DNA of 8,807 bases from Erwinia sp. (GTDB lineage Bacteria > Pseudomonadota > Gammaproteobacteria > Enterobacterales > Enterobacteriaceae), in contig DOOK01000208.1 in assembly GCA_003512805.1 (NCBI GenBank), positions 1-8,807 of the forward strand. Direction: 5' to 3'. Of this stretch, positions 1 through 6,722 are shown piece after piece. The stretch's first letter is position 1, and each line of letters opens with the position of its first letter. A program made the translations under genes and the position numbers. The notes under the pieces were generated by a model. It made no database searches, was not told where the DNA came from, and worked only from the letters and a program-made list of their open reading frames with translations.

Positions 1-452
1 TGTTCCTGGCGTTTTTCGGCGTGGCGCTGTTTGGTATTGATGTTTCTCCCTGGACGGCCGCCTCGCTGGCGCTGACGCTTTATACCAGCGCCTTTCTGAT
101 CGATATCTGGTTTGGCAGCATTAACGCATTGCCGAAAGGACAGTGGGAAGCCTCGCGCTGCCTGGGGCTGTCGGGAGGACAGACACTGTATCGCGTGGTG
201 CTGCCGCAGGCGCTGCGCATCGGCATTGCGCCGACCATCGGTTTTGCCGTGCAGGTGGTAAAAGGCACTGCGCTGGCGTCGATTATCGGCTTTGTCGAGC
301 TGACCAAGGCGGGCACCATCCTCAATAACGTAACTTATCAACCTTTTAAAGTTTTCGGGCTGGTGGCGCTGGGCTACTTCCTGATCTGCTATCCGCTGTC
401 GCGCTACAGCCAGTACCTGGAGAAAAAATTCAATGCCGCTCATCACCATTAA
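1..452 (+). CDS. Amino-acid-type ABC transporter permease, C-terminal part (5' end outside window)
   Basis: This is the inner-membrane permease subunit of a polar amino-acid (HisM/GlnP-like) ABC importer. The reading frame is already open at the left edge (first full codon at position 3), so the start lies outside; the GTG at 21 is internal. About 149 codons are visible. Hydrophobic stretches alternate with a cytoplasmic EAA loop at about nt 147-215, with the pattern E-A-S, then G, then LPQAL, which docks on the ATPase. A further hydrophobic segment near the end precedes a basic tail. The stop codon lies inside the next gene, with a 20-bp overlap, so permease and ATPase are translationally coupled. 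The next genes degrade allantoate and ureidoglycine, so a ureide such as allantoate or allantoin is a plausible substrate. That is inference: the fold only says small polar or amino-acid-like solute. Confidence 0.9.
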   Translation, partial: FLAFFGVALFGIDVSPWTAASLALTLYTSAFLIDIWFGSINALPKGQWEASRCLGLSGGQTLYRVVLPQALRIGIAPTIGFAVQVVKGTALASIIGFVELTKAGTILNNVTYQPFKVFGLVALGYFLICYPLSRYSQYLEKKFNAAHHH

Positions 453-1170
453 TCAGGTACAGAAATATTACGGCGACAACCACGTTTTAAAAGGCGTGGA
501 TCTGGATATTGATATGGGTGAAGTCATCTCGATTATCGGCCGCAGCGGATCGGGGAAAAGCACGCTGCTGCGCTGCATTAACGGGCTGGAAGGTTATCAG
601 GAAGGCAGCATCAAGCTGGGCGGTATGACCATTACCGACCGCGACTCACAGGCACGTGAAATCAGTCGTTCTGTCGGCATGGTATTCCAGAACTTCAACC
701 TGTTCCCGCATATGACCGCGCTGGAAAACGTCATGCTGGCACCGAGGCGCGTGTTAAAAAAGAAAGAGGCCGAATGCCGGGAGCTGGCCGCGCAAATGCT
801 GGAAAAGGTGGGCTTAAGCGAGCGAATGAATTACTACCCGGCCAATCTTTCCGGCGGCCAGCAGCAGCGTGTGGCGATTGCGCGAGCGTTGGCGATGACG
901 CCTAAGGTCTTACTGTGCGATGAAATCACCTCGGCGCTCGACCCGGAGCTGGTAGGCGAAGTGCTGAAGGTACTTGAGCAGCTGGCTCGGGAAGGGATGA
1001 CGCTGATCTTAGTCACACACGAAATGAATTTCGCCCGTGAAGTGGGCGACCGCGTGGTGTTTATGCATCAGGGCCGTGTCTGGGAGCAGGGAGACAGCAA
1101 AAGCGTGTTCGCCAGCCCGCAGACGCAGGAACTGAAACAGTTTATCTCATCGGTGCGTGGCCTGAGCTAA
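433..1170 (+). CDS. Amino-acid-type ABC transporter ATP-binding protein
   Basis: This is the cytoplasmic ATPase that powers the importer whose permease precedes it. At 245 residues it is the usual size for GlnQ/HisP-type proteins. All nucleotide-binding motifs are intact: Walker A GRSGSGKST (36-44), Q-loop glutamine 86 in VFQNFNLF, signature LSGGQQQR (139-146), Walker B VLLCDE with D163/E164, D-loop SALDP (167-171) and switch histidine 196 in LVTHEM. The ATG lies inside the 3' end of the permease gene. A 29-bp gap with an AAGGA ribosome-binding site separates it from the aminotransferase gene, which suggests one transcript. Family membership is very sure. The substrate is not encoded in this subunit and can only be guessed from the purine-catabolic neighbours. 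Confidence 0.95.
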   Translation: MPLITINQVQKYYGDNHVLKGVDLDIDMGEVISIIGRSGSGKSTLLRCINGLEGYQEGSIKLGGMTITDRDSQAREISRSVGMVFQNFNLFPHMTALENVMLAPRRVLKKKEAECRELAAQMLEKVGLSERMNYYPANLSGGQQQRVAIARALAMTPKVLLCDEITSALDPELVGEVLKVLEQLAREGMTLILVTHEMNFAREVGDRVVFMHQGRVWEQGDSKSVFASPQTQELKQFISSVRGLS

Positions 1171-1199
1171 GCGCCGGATCTTTAAGAGAAGGAAACGAA

Positions 1200-2438
1200 A
1201 TGGATGTAACCCGCTATCCGCAAATCAATCCGCCGCAGCGCCTGTTGATGGGGCCTGGGCCAATTAACGCCGATCCTCGTGTATTACGCGCCATGTCCAG
1301 CCAACTGCTCGGGCAGTACGATCCGGCCATGACTCACTATATGAACGAGGTGATGGAACTGTATCGCGGCGTGTTTCGTACGCAGAACCGCTGGACGCTG
1401 TTGATTGACGGCACTTCCCGCGCGGGCATCGAAGCCGTGCTGCTGTCGGCGATCCGCCCTGGCGATAAAGTGCTGGTGCCGGTTTTTGGCCGCTTTGGTC
1501 ATCTGCTGTGCGAAATTGCTCGCCGCTGCCGCGCAGAGGTTCACACTATCGAAGTGCCGTGGGGCGAAGTGTTTACGCCGGATCGGATTGAAGATGCGAT
1601 CAAAACCGTGCGTCCCCGTTTGCTGCTGACCGTGCAGGGCGATACTTCCACCACCATGCTGCAGCCGCTGGCCGATCTGGGCGGTATCTGTAAAAAATAT
1701 GGCGTGCTGTTCTACACCGATGCCACTGCCTCGCTGGCCGGAAACGCGCTGGAAACCGATGCCTGGGGGCTGGATGCGGTCTCTGCCGGCATGCAGAAAT
1801 GCCTTGGCGGGCCGTCCGGGACATCGCCAGTCACGCTAAGCCCTGAAATGGAAGCGGTGATCCGCAAACGCAAATGCGTGGAGGAAGGGATCCGTACCTC
1901 GGCGCATCAGGATGGCGATGACGAGATGATCTATTCCAACTATTTCGATCTTGGAATGATCATGGATTACTGGGGGCCGGAACGGTTAAACCACCATACT
2001 GAAGCGACGTCAGCGCTCTTTGGCGCACGCGAATGCGCGCGGCTGATTATGCAGGAAGGCCTGGATAACGGCATCGCCCGCCACGAGCTGCATGGCGACG
2101 CGCTGCTGAAAGGTATTCAGGGCATGGGGCTGGAAACTTTTGGCGATCTGAAGCACAAGATGAACAATGTGCTGGGCGTAGTGATCCCGCAGGGCATTAA
2201 CGGCGATCGGGTACGCAAGCTGATGCTTGAGGACTTCGGCATCGAAATCGGCACTTCATTCGGCCCGCTGCACGGCAAGGTCTGGCGTATCGGCACCATG
2301 GGCTATAACGCCCGTAAAGACTGCGTGATGCAGACGCTGAGCGCGCTGGAATCGGTGCTGACCTGGCTGGGATATAAAACGCCGCAGGGTGCGGCGATGC
2401 AGGCCGCCTGGGATCGCTACGCCGTCGGGAGCCGCTGA
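1200..2438 (+). CDS. hpxJ: (S)-ureidoglycine-glyoxylate aminotransferase
   Basis: This is a cytoplasmic PLP-dependent class V aminotransferase of the alanine-glyoxylate type, 412 residues. The closest known function is PucG of Bacillus and HpxJ of Klebsiella, which move the amino group of unstable (S)-ureidoglycine to glyoxylate, giving oxalurate and glycine. Visible features are an N-terminal MGPGPINADPRVL substrate loop (17-29), the DGTSRAG cofactor-phosphate region (70-76), D174 in YTDATAS for the pyridine nitrogen, and Schiff-base lysine K200 in SAGMQKCLGGPSG. An AAGGA site 6 nt upstream supports the start. The stop overlaps the hpxK start by 1 bp (TGATG). That coupling fits the chemistry, since HpxK makes the ureidoglycine consumed here. 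Plain alanine- or serine-glyoxylate aminotransferase is the alternative, but the adjacent allantoate hydrolase argues for ureidoglycine. Confidence 0.9.
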   Translation: MDVTRYPQINPPQRLLMGPGPINADPRVLRAMSSQLLGQYDPAMTHYMNEVMELYRGVFRTQNRWTLLIDGTSRAGIEAVLLSAIRPGDKVLVPVFGRFGHLLCEIARRCRAEVHTIEVPWGEVFTPDRIEDAIKTVRPRLLLTVQGDTSTTMLQPLADLGGICKKYGVLFYTDATASLAGNALETDAWGLDAVSAGMQKCLGGPSGTSPVTLSPEMEAVIRKRKCVEEGIRTSAHQDGDDEMIYSNYFDLGMIMDYWGPERLNHHTEATSALFGARECARLIMQEGLDNGIARHELHGDALLKGIQGMGLETFGDLKHKMNNVLGVVIPQGINGDRVRKLMLEDFGIEIGTSFGPLHGKVWRIGTMGYNARKDCVMQTLSALESVLTWLGYKTPQGAAMQAAWDRYAVGSR

Positions 2439-3721
2439 TGGAACTGATGAATCTTGCCGCCGCGCAGCAGGCGGCGGCCAGGGTGATGGCACGCTGCGAT
2501 CGCCTGGCGGCAATCAGCGAAACGCCGGACGCGCTGACCCGTGTTTACCTCTCTCCTGAACATCTTCAGGCCAACAGGCTGGTAGGTGACTGGATGGCCG
2601 AGGCTGGCATGCGCGTCTGGCAGGACAGCGTTGGCAATATTTGTGGTCGTTATGAAGGGCAGCAGCCTGATGCGCCCGCGTTGCTGCTGGGATCGCATCT
2701 GGATACCGTGCGCAATGCGGGCCGCTATGACGGGATGCTTGGCGTAGTCACCGCGATTGAAGCCGTCCGGGCGTTGCACCAGCAAAATCTGCGGCTGCCG
2801 TTGGCTGTGGAAATCGTCGGCTTCGGCGACGAAGAAGGAACGCGCTTCGGCATCACGCTGCTGGGCAGTCGTGGCCTGACCGGCAGCTGGCCGGAAAGCT
2901 GGGTCAGCCATCCCGACGGCAACAGTATTACCGTGGCGCAGGCAATGGCTGACGTTGGGCTGGATGCACAGGCCATTGGCGAGGCGGCACGTGAGGTAAA
3001 AGATATCGTCGCCTATCTGGAGCTGCATATAGAGCAAGGCCCCTGTCTGGAGCAGGAAGACCTGGCGCTGGGCGTGGTTACGGCAATTAACGGTGCGCGC
3101 CGTCTGAACTGTCGTTTTACCGGCGAGGCGGGCCATGCGGGCACGGTGCCGATGACGCATCGTAAAGATGCGCTGGCGGCGGCGGCAGAATGGATGGTTT
3201 TTATTGAACAGGCGGCACCAAAGCACGGGCCACAGCTGGTAGCAACGGTAGGCACGCTACAGTGCCAGCCGGGCGCGGTAAATGTGATCCCGGGTGAAGT
3301 CGCGCTGAGTCTGGACGTGCGGGGGCCGGAAGATCGGGCACTGGCAGAATTGTTGTCAGAATTGCTGACCCAGGCCGAAGCGATAGCGCTGCGGCGCGGC
3401 CTGAGCTTTAGTGCCGAAACCTATTATCAGATCCCGGCCACGCGCTGCGACACAAAGCTTCAGGCGGTGCTGAGCCAGGCGGTCACGGCGGTACAGGGAC
3501 GCTCGCTTTCTTTGCCCAGCGGTGCAGGGCACGGCGCGATTGCGATGGCGGAACGGTGGCCGGTCGGGATGTTATTTGTTCGCTGCGATCGCGGCATCAG
3601 CCATCATCCGGCCGAGTCGGTCAGAACGGAAGATGTCGCGAAGGCGGTTCGCGCCTGGACTACAGCGGTCAGTGAGATAGCCATGTCTGCCGGGAGTATC
3701 GGAGGTCAGCGTGTCGCCTGA
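2438..3721 (+). CDS. hpxK: Allantoate amidohydrolase, M20 family
   Basis: This cytoplasmic dinuclear-metal hydrolase of the M20 (AllC/HyuC) family has 427 residues. It is predicted to hydrolyse allantoate to (S)-ureidoglycine, CO2 and ammonia. The metal-ligand pattern is complete: H87 in GSHLDTV, D98 in GRYDGMLG, E132/E133 in GFGDEEGTRFG, H197 in LELHIEQGP and a C-terminal histidine (389/390) in GISHHPAES. The lid-domain motif GEAGHAGTVPMTHRKDA is also present; in this family it contributes substrate-binding histidine and arginine contacts. The ATG overlaps the hpxJ stop by one base, with GGGAG 6 nt upstream. The 3' end overlaps hpxQ by 11 bp. N-carbamoyl-L-amino-acid hydrolase (HyuC) and ureidoglycolate/ureidoglycine hydrolases share the fold, but the hpxJ and hpxQ neighbours make allantoate the best substrate. 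Confidence 0.9.
   Translation: MELMNLAAAQQAAARVMARCDRLAAISETPDALTRVYLSPEHLQANRLVGDWMAEAGMRVWQDSVGNICGRYEGQQPDAPALLLGSHLDTVRNAGRYDGMLGVVTAIEAVRALHQQNLRLPLAVEIVGFGDEEGTRFGITLLGSRGLTGSWPESWVSHPDGNSITVAQAMADVGLDAQAIGEAAREVKDIVAYLELHIEQGPCLEQEDLALGVVTAINGARRLNCRFTGEAGHAGTVPMTHRKDALAAAAEWMVFIEQAAPKHGPQLVATVGTLQCQPGAVNVIPGEVALSLDVRGPEDRALAELLSELLTQAEAIALRRGLSFSAETYYQIPATRCDTKLQAVLSQAVTAVQGRSLSLPSGAGHGAIAMAERWPVGMLFVRCDRGISHHPAESVRTEDVAKAVRAWTTAVSEIAMSAGSIGGQRVA
3701..3706 (+). promoter_or_regulatory. Ribosome-binding site of hpxQ, fixing a GTG start
   Basis: A strong GGAGGT Shine-Dalgarno sequence ends 4 nt before the GTG at 3711. No in-frame ATG occurs nearby, and the protein needs this N-terminus to reach family length, so the GTG start is well supported. 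The site lies inside the last codons of hpxK. Confidence 0.7.
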
Positions 3722-4205
3722 ACAGTTTAACCAGGCCCCGGTTGCCGAGGCCAGAAAGCACATCGCCCACTGCGTCGCGCTGGAAAACTGGGTGGAGGGT
3801 ATGGTGGCCGCACGACCTTTCGCGTCGCTGGACGAACTGCTGCAAACCGGCGAACGACTGGCGAGCGACTGGGACGTTCAGGCGCTGGACAAGGCGCTTT
3901 CCGCACATCCACGCATCGGTGAAAAGGCGCGGGGTAGCGACAAAGAGGCCACGCTTTCCAGGGGCGAACAGAGCAGCATGAAAGCGGCTGATGTCGAGTT
4001 GAAAGCGGCGCTGCAGGCAGGAAACGCCGCTTACGAACAGCGTTTTGGCCGGGTGTTTTTAATCCGCGCCAAAGGGCGAAGCGCGGCGGAAATGCTGGCC
4101 GAGCTGCATCGTCGTCTGGCACATAATCCGCAACAGGAGCAGCAGGAGGCGCTCGGGCAGCTGCGAGAAATTACGCTGCTACGCCTGAAAGAGACGTTTC
4201 AATAA
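3711..4205 (+). CDS. hpxQ: 2-oxo-4-hydroxy-4-carboxy-5-ureidoimidazoline (OHCU) decarboxylase
   Basis: This small helical cytoplasmic enzyme stereospecifically decarboxylates OHCU, the second step after urate oxidation, giving (S)-allantoin. The 164-residue length matches UraD/HpxQ proteins. The catalytic histidine is H66 in the conserved SAHPRIGEK segment (64-72), followed by an SRGEQSSM stretch (83-90; E86, Q87) and a GRVFLIRAKGRSA segment (113-125) with the conserved FLIRAKGR core. It starts with GTG behind a strong GGAGGT and overlaps the end of hpxK by 11 bp. The gene for the preceding step, hpxT, follows after 24 bp, so the two post-uricase enzymes are made together. In Klebsiella hpxQ and hpxT belong to a separate hpxPQT unit as I recall it; here they directly follow hpxJK. 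Confidence 0.95.
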   Translation: MSPEQFNQAPVAEARKHIAHCVALENWVEGMVAARPFASLDELLQTGERLASDWDVQALDKALSAHPRIGEKARGSDKEATLSRGEQSSMKAADVELKAALQAGNAAYEQRFGRVFLIRAKGRSAAEMLAELHRRLAHNPQQEQQEALGQLREITLLRLKETFQ

Positions 4206-4229
4206 CCTAAATTTGCAAAGGAAAACGCC

Positions 4230-4565
4230 ATGAGCACGATTACCACCCATATTCTGGATACCGCGCTGGGCAAGCCGGCAAGGGGCGTTGCCGTTTCGCT
4301 GGAGCAGAACAGCAGTCAGGGTTGGCTGCCAGTGGCGCAGGGCGAGACCGATGCAGAAGGCCGCCTCAAAGACCTGACCCCCGAGCCGCTGGCACCGGGT
4401 CATTATCGTTTAATTGCCGAAATTGGCGACTACTTTGCCGCTGACGGCCGCGACGCGCTCTACGTCAGCGCCCAAATCGATTTTATGCTGTCGGAAACGG
4501 GCAGTCATTATCACCTGCCTTTCCTGATTTCGCCATGGTCGTGGTCCACCTATCGCGGCAGCTGA
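4230..4565 (+). CDS. hpxT: 5-hydroxyisourate hydrolase (transthyretin-like)
   Basis: This cytoplasmic homotetrameric enzyme hydrolyses 5-hydroxyisourate, the uricase product, to OHCU, the substrate of HpxQ. At 111 residues it has the compact bacterial form with no signal peptide. The family hallmarks are all visible: H7 in THILDTALGKPA, R45 in TDAEGR, H95 in SHYHLP and the diagnostic C-terminal tetrapeptide YRGS (108-111), which separates HIU hydrolases from true transthyretins. An AAAGGA site 7 nt upstream supports the ATG. It is the last gene of the purine operon, and the next gene is convergent. With hpxQ it implies a uricase activity (FAD-, cofactor-less or molybdenum-type) elsewhere in the genome. 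Confidence 0.97.
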   Translation: MSTITTHILDTALGKPARGVAVSLEQNSSQGWLPVAQGETDAEGRLKDLTPEPLAPGHYRLIAEIGDYFAADGRDALYVSAQIDFMLSETGSHYHLPFLISPWSWSTYRGS

Positions 4566-4634
4566 CCCCGTTGCTTTGCAGGGCCTGGAGCTGAAGGATG
4601 CCAAAAAAAGGCTCGGTAAGCGCGCAGGAAAATC

Positions 4635-4665
4635 GACCAGGGCCGGAATGTCAGGTCACTTTTTT
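4635..4665 (+). terminator. Weak candidate terminator of the hpx operon
   Basis: The convergent gap 4566-4663 contains one poor hairpin. GACC (4635-4638) can pair with GGTC (4654-4657), with partial pairing inside, followed after two bases by six T (4660-4665). The stem is short and the loop long, so this may not terminate efficiently. The T run also overlaps the yafV stop codon. I see no better hairpin in the gap for either strand. Confidence 0.2.
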
Positions 4666-5431
4666 AAAAAGTAAACTCATCGGCATCGCGCCATGCCGGA
4701 AAGCGCTCCCGATATTCCCGCAGCGTCTCCAGCAACAGCTGCGCGTTCAGCACCGCTGGCTGATGCGGTTCGCCAGCCGCCAGGATTTCACCCTGCGGGC
4801 TAATGATTCGGCTGTCGCCGCTGTAGCTATGGCCGTTGGCATCATTACCTGTGCTATTACAACCGGCCACATAAGCTTGATTTTCAATAGCCCGCGCCAG
4901 CAGCAGCGCCTGCCAGTGCGCCGCTCGTGCTGCCGGCCAGTTAGCGACATACAGCGCCAAATCGTAATCGTTGCGGCTGCGGGAAAACACCGGAAAACGC
5001 AGGTCATAGCAAATCTGCGGCAGAATACGCCAGCCGCGAAACGCCACAATCTCACGCTTTTCGCCTGCCAGGTAGTGCTGGTGCTCACCAGCCATACGAA
5101 ACAGATGACGCTTGTCGTAGCGATGCGCCGTGCCGTTTGGTTCTACCAGTAGAAAGCGATTGACCGCTCCCAAAGGCGTCTGAACGGCAACGCTGCCGCC
5201 GATCATCGCGTTTGTTGAGCGAGCTTTATCCTGTAGCCAGGCGATGACACGCGCTTCCGGCAGCGAGCTTTTCGCTGCTTCCATCGCAAAGCCAGTGGTA
5301 AACATTTCGGGCAGCAAAATCAGGTCACGGCCTGTTAATCCGGCTAACAGCACGTCAAAAAAACGCAGATTGGCCTCGCCGTCCATCCAGACCAGCGGCT
5401 GCTGCAAAACGCTCAGGTTTAAAGCTGACAT
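4664..5431 (-). CDS. yafV: Omega-amidase, nitrilase superfamily (YafV/MtnU-like)
   Basis: This cytoplasmic carbon-nitrogen hydrolase of 255 residues is essentially the same length as E. coli YafV. Omega-amidases hydrolyse alpha-ketoglutaramate (and alpha-ketosuccinamate) to the dicarboxylate and ammonia. The catalytic triad is intact and correctly spaced: E42 in LLPEMFTTGF, K107 in YDKRHLF and C141 in QICYDLRFP. The start is supported by GGAG 5 nt upstream (5437-5440), inside the end of ybdL, whose stop it overlaps by 13 bp. Coupling to a glutamine-using aminotransferase makes sense. When glutamine donates its amino group to the ketoacid of methionine salvage, the by-product is alpha-ketoglutaramate, which this enzyme would remove and so pull the reaction forward. 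Annotations as generic amidohydrolase or nitrilase refer to the same family. Confidence 0.93.
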   Translation of the reverse strand: MSALNLSVLQQPLVWMDGEANLRFFDVLLAGLTGRDLILLPEMFTTGFAMEAAKSSLPEARVIAWLQDKARSTNAMIGGSVAVQTPLGAVNRFLLVEPNGTAHRYDKRHLFRMAGEHQHYLAGEKREIVAFRGWRILPQICYDLRFPVFSRSRNDYDLALYVANWPAARAAHWQALLLARAIENQAYVAGCNSTGNDANGHSYSGDSRIISPQGEILAAGEPHQPAVLNAQLLLETLREYRERFPAWRDADEFTF

Positions 5432-6579
5432 AGCCGCTCCGCTGCTGCATCCAGCGTGGCTTCCTGTTTAGCGAAGCACAGGCGAATAAGCTTATGGGGG
5501 AAAGGCCCGGCACAGAAAACTGACAGCGGGATCGCCGCCACGCCGGCTTCTTTTGTCAGCCATTGACAGAAAGCCACGTCATTCAAATCGGACACGGCGC
5601 TGTAGTCGGCCAGCAGAAAATAAGTGCCTTCACACGGCAGGATGCGCAAACGGCTTTTCGCCAGCGCCTGCACAAAACGGTCGCGGCGGGCACGGTAAAA
5701 CGTTGTCAGTTCGCGGTAATGTTCCGGTTCGGCGTTCAGCATATCGGCCAGCGCCAGTTGCGCAGGGGTGTTGACGGCGAATGTCAGATACTGATGCACC
5801 TTGCGCACTTCGGCCGTCAGGGCTGGCGGCGCCACGCAGTAGCCAACTTTCCAGCCGGTCATATGAAAAGTTTTGCCGAACGACGATACGGCAATTGCAC
5901 GCTCACGCAGCTGGGGGTGTGCCAGCACGCTGGCGTGACCCTCTTTGGCAAAGCAGATATGTTCGTAGACCTCGTCACTCAGCACATAGATTTCCCGATC
6001 TTTCACTGCCTGCCACAGCTCGGCGAAATCACTTTTTTGCCAGACCGTGGCGGAAGGATTGTGTGGCGTATTGAGGATAACCAGGCGGGTACGGGGCGTC
6101 AGCAGGGCGGCAAATTCTTGCCAGTCGACGCGAAAGGCCGGAGGCTGTAAAGCGATGCGCTTCATCACGCCGCCGGCCAGCGTCACTGCCGGCGCGTAGC
6201 TATCGTAGCTGGGATCGAAACAGATCGCTTCATCACCCGGTCGCACCAGCGCGGTGATGGCGGCATATAGCGCCTCGGTGGCGCCTGCGGTTACCGTGAT
6301 TTCGCTGTTGGCATCGGGGTGATGGCCATAAAGCTCCGCCGTTTTAGCCGCAATCGCTTCGCGCAGCGGCTGCGCGCCGGTCATGGGGGCATACTGATTG
6401 GCACCTTCGCTGACATGATGGGCGAGACGCGCTTTCAGATAGTCCGGGCCATCGAAATCCGGGAAGCCCTGAGAAAGGTTAATGGCGTTATGCTGCTGCG
6501 CCAGCGCGCTCATTTGCGAAAAAATAGTGGTGCCCAGAGCGGGGAGTTTGCTCTCAGGCGTTATTGAACTCTGGCTCAT
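5419..6579 (-). CDS. ybdL: Methionine (KMTB) aminotransferase, class I PLP
   Basis: This cytoplasmic PLP-dependent fold-type I aminotransferase has 386 residues, the same length as E. coli YbdL, which acts on methionine and aromatic amino acids and resembles kynurenine/glutamine transaminases. Visible elements are QGFPDFDGP near the N-terminus (37-45), GATEALYAAI for cofactor phosphate (99-108), N174 in NTPHNPSATVW, D202/Y205 in LSDEVYEH, Schiff-base lysine K236 in SSFGKTFHMTGWKVGY and a C-terminal carboxylate-binding arginine in LIRLCF. Transcribed away from mtnBCD and cotranscribed with yafV, it most likely does the last salvage step, KMTB to methionine (MtnE role). The start has an AAGGGT site at 6588-6593, about 8 nt upstream. 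A broad-specificity role is possible. Confidence 0.92.
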   Translation of the reverse strand: MSQSSITPESKLPALGTTIFSQMSALAQQHNAINLSQGFPDFDGPDYLKARLAHHVSEGANQYAPMTGAQPLREAIAAKTAELYGHHPDANSEITVTAGATEALYAAITALVRPGDEAICFDPSYDSYAPAVTLAGGVMKRIALQPPAFRVDWQEFAALLTPRTRLVILNTPHNPSATVWQKSDFAELWQAVKDREIYVLSDEVYEHICFAKEGHASVLAHPQLRERAIAVSSFGKTFHMTGWKVGYCVAPPALTAEVRKVHQYLTFAVNTPAQLALADMLNAEPEHYRELTTFYRARRDRFVQALAKSRLRILPCEGTYFLLADYSAVSDLNDVAFCQWLTKEAGVAAIPLSVFCAGPFPHKLIRLCFAKQEATLDAAAERLCQL

Positions 6580-6587
6580 TATCGGTA

Positions 6588-6593
6588 ACCCTT
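6588..6593 (-). promoter_or_regulatory. Ribosome-binding site of ybdL
   Basis: Read on the minus strand, AAGGGT ends 8 nt before the ATG at 6579. It supports that start over the ATG codons further inside the gene. Confidence 0.45.
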
Positions 6594-6630
6594 GCGGAAC
6601 GTTATGGATATGTTTTAGCCCGTTGCCGCC

Positions 6631-6659
6631 ACTATAGCGTCGATGCTAGTATTTAGCAA
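6631..6659 (-). promoter_or_regulatory. Predicted sigma70 promoter of ybdL-yafV
   Basis: On the minus strand TTGCTA (6659-6654, 4 of 6 to TTGACA) is followed after exactly 17 bp by TATAGT (6636-6631, 5 of 6 to TATAAT). This would give a leader of roughly 45 nt. The strong met boxes lie immediately upstream of the -35 and the outer degenerate box overlaps it, as expected for repression by MetJ. Seen by eye only. Confidence 0.45.
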
Positions 6660-6686
6660 TCAAGACGCTTAGACGTCTAAACGATA
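6655..6686. promoter_or_regulatory. MetJ operator: tandem met boxes between ybdL and mtnB
   Basis: MetJ with S-adenosylmethionine binds tandem 8-bp boxes of consensus AGACGTCT. Here 6671-6678 is a perfect AGACGTCT and the adjoining 6663-6670 is AGACGCTT (6 of 8). In register on each side are weaker boxes, AGCAATCA at 6655-6662 and AAACGATA at 6679-6686 (4 of 8 each), giving a four-box array of 32 bp. It sits between the two divergent salvage transcripts and so could control both by methionine or SAM status. The box sequence is directly visible; regulation is inferred from the known MetJ consensus. Confidence 0.8.
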
Positions 6687-6696
6687 AGGTTATACC
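6668..6696 (+). promoter_or_regulatory. Possible promoter of mtnBCD
   Basis: TATACC (6691-6696) is a plausible -10 element. The hexamer 17 bp upstream, CTTAGA (6668-6673), is a poor -35 but lies within the perfect met-box region, as in other MetJ-controlled promoters. An alternative is TTGCCG (6623-6628) with TAGTAT (6647-6652), 18 bp apart, just upstream of the boxes. Neither is strong. Confidence 0.22.
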
Positions 6697-6712
6697 GCGC
6701 TTAATGCTTGAA

Positions 6713-6720
6713 AAGGAAGG
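6713..6720 (+). promoter_or_regulatory. Ribosome-binding site of mtnB, deciding the start
   Basis: The AGGAAGG core of this stretch ends 2 nt before ATG 6723, with its AAGGA part about 6 nt away. The upstream in-frame TTG at 6708 would place this purine-rich sequence inside the gene, so ATG 6723 is preferred. Confidence 0.65.
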
Positions 6721-6722
6721 CT

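Noticed and set aside
2417..3226. Long minus-strand open frame of 269 codons opposite hpxK
   Set aside because: It lies wholly within a gene with intact M20 catalytic motifs, its translation has no recognisable domain, and GC-rich coding DNA often gives long antisense frames.
4658..4672. Near-palindromic T6A5 stretch as an operator or att site
   Set aside because: It is a simple T/A run overlapping the yafV stop codon, with no partner copy or specific consensus.
4579..4684. Lysine-rich short open frame after hpxT as a gene remnant
   Set aside because: No start with a ribosome-binding site, and it runs into the yafV 3' end. Chance frame.
4598..5152. Plus-strand open frame of 184 codons opposite yafV
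   Set aside because: The minus-strand yafV frame carries the full E-K-C catalytic triad at family spacing; this frame is its shadow.
5563..6150. Plus-strand open frame of 195 codons opposite ybdL
   Set aside because: It overlaps the aminotransferase core, including the PLP lysine region, and has no domain of its own.
6708..6722. TTG start for mtnB five codons upstream
   Set aside because: The purine-rich ribosome-binding site falls inside this extension, and ATG 6723 gives the usual MtnB length.
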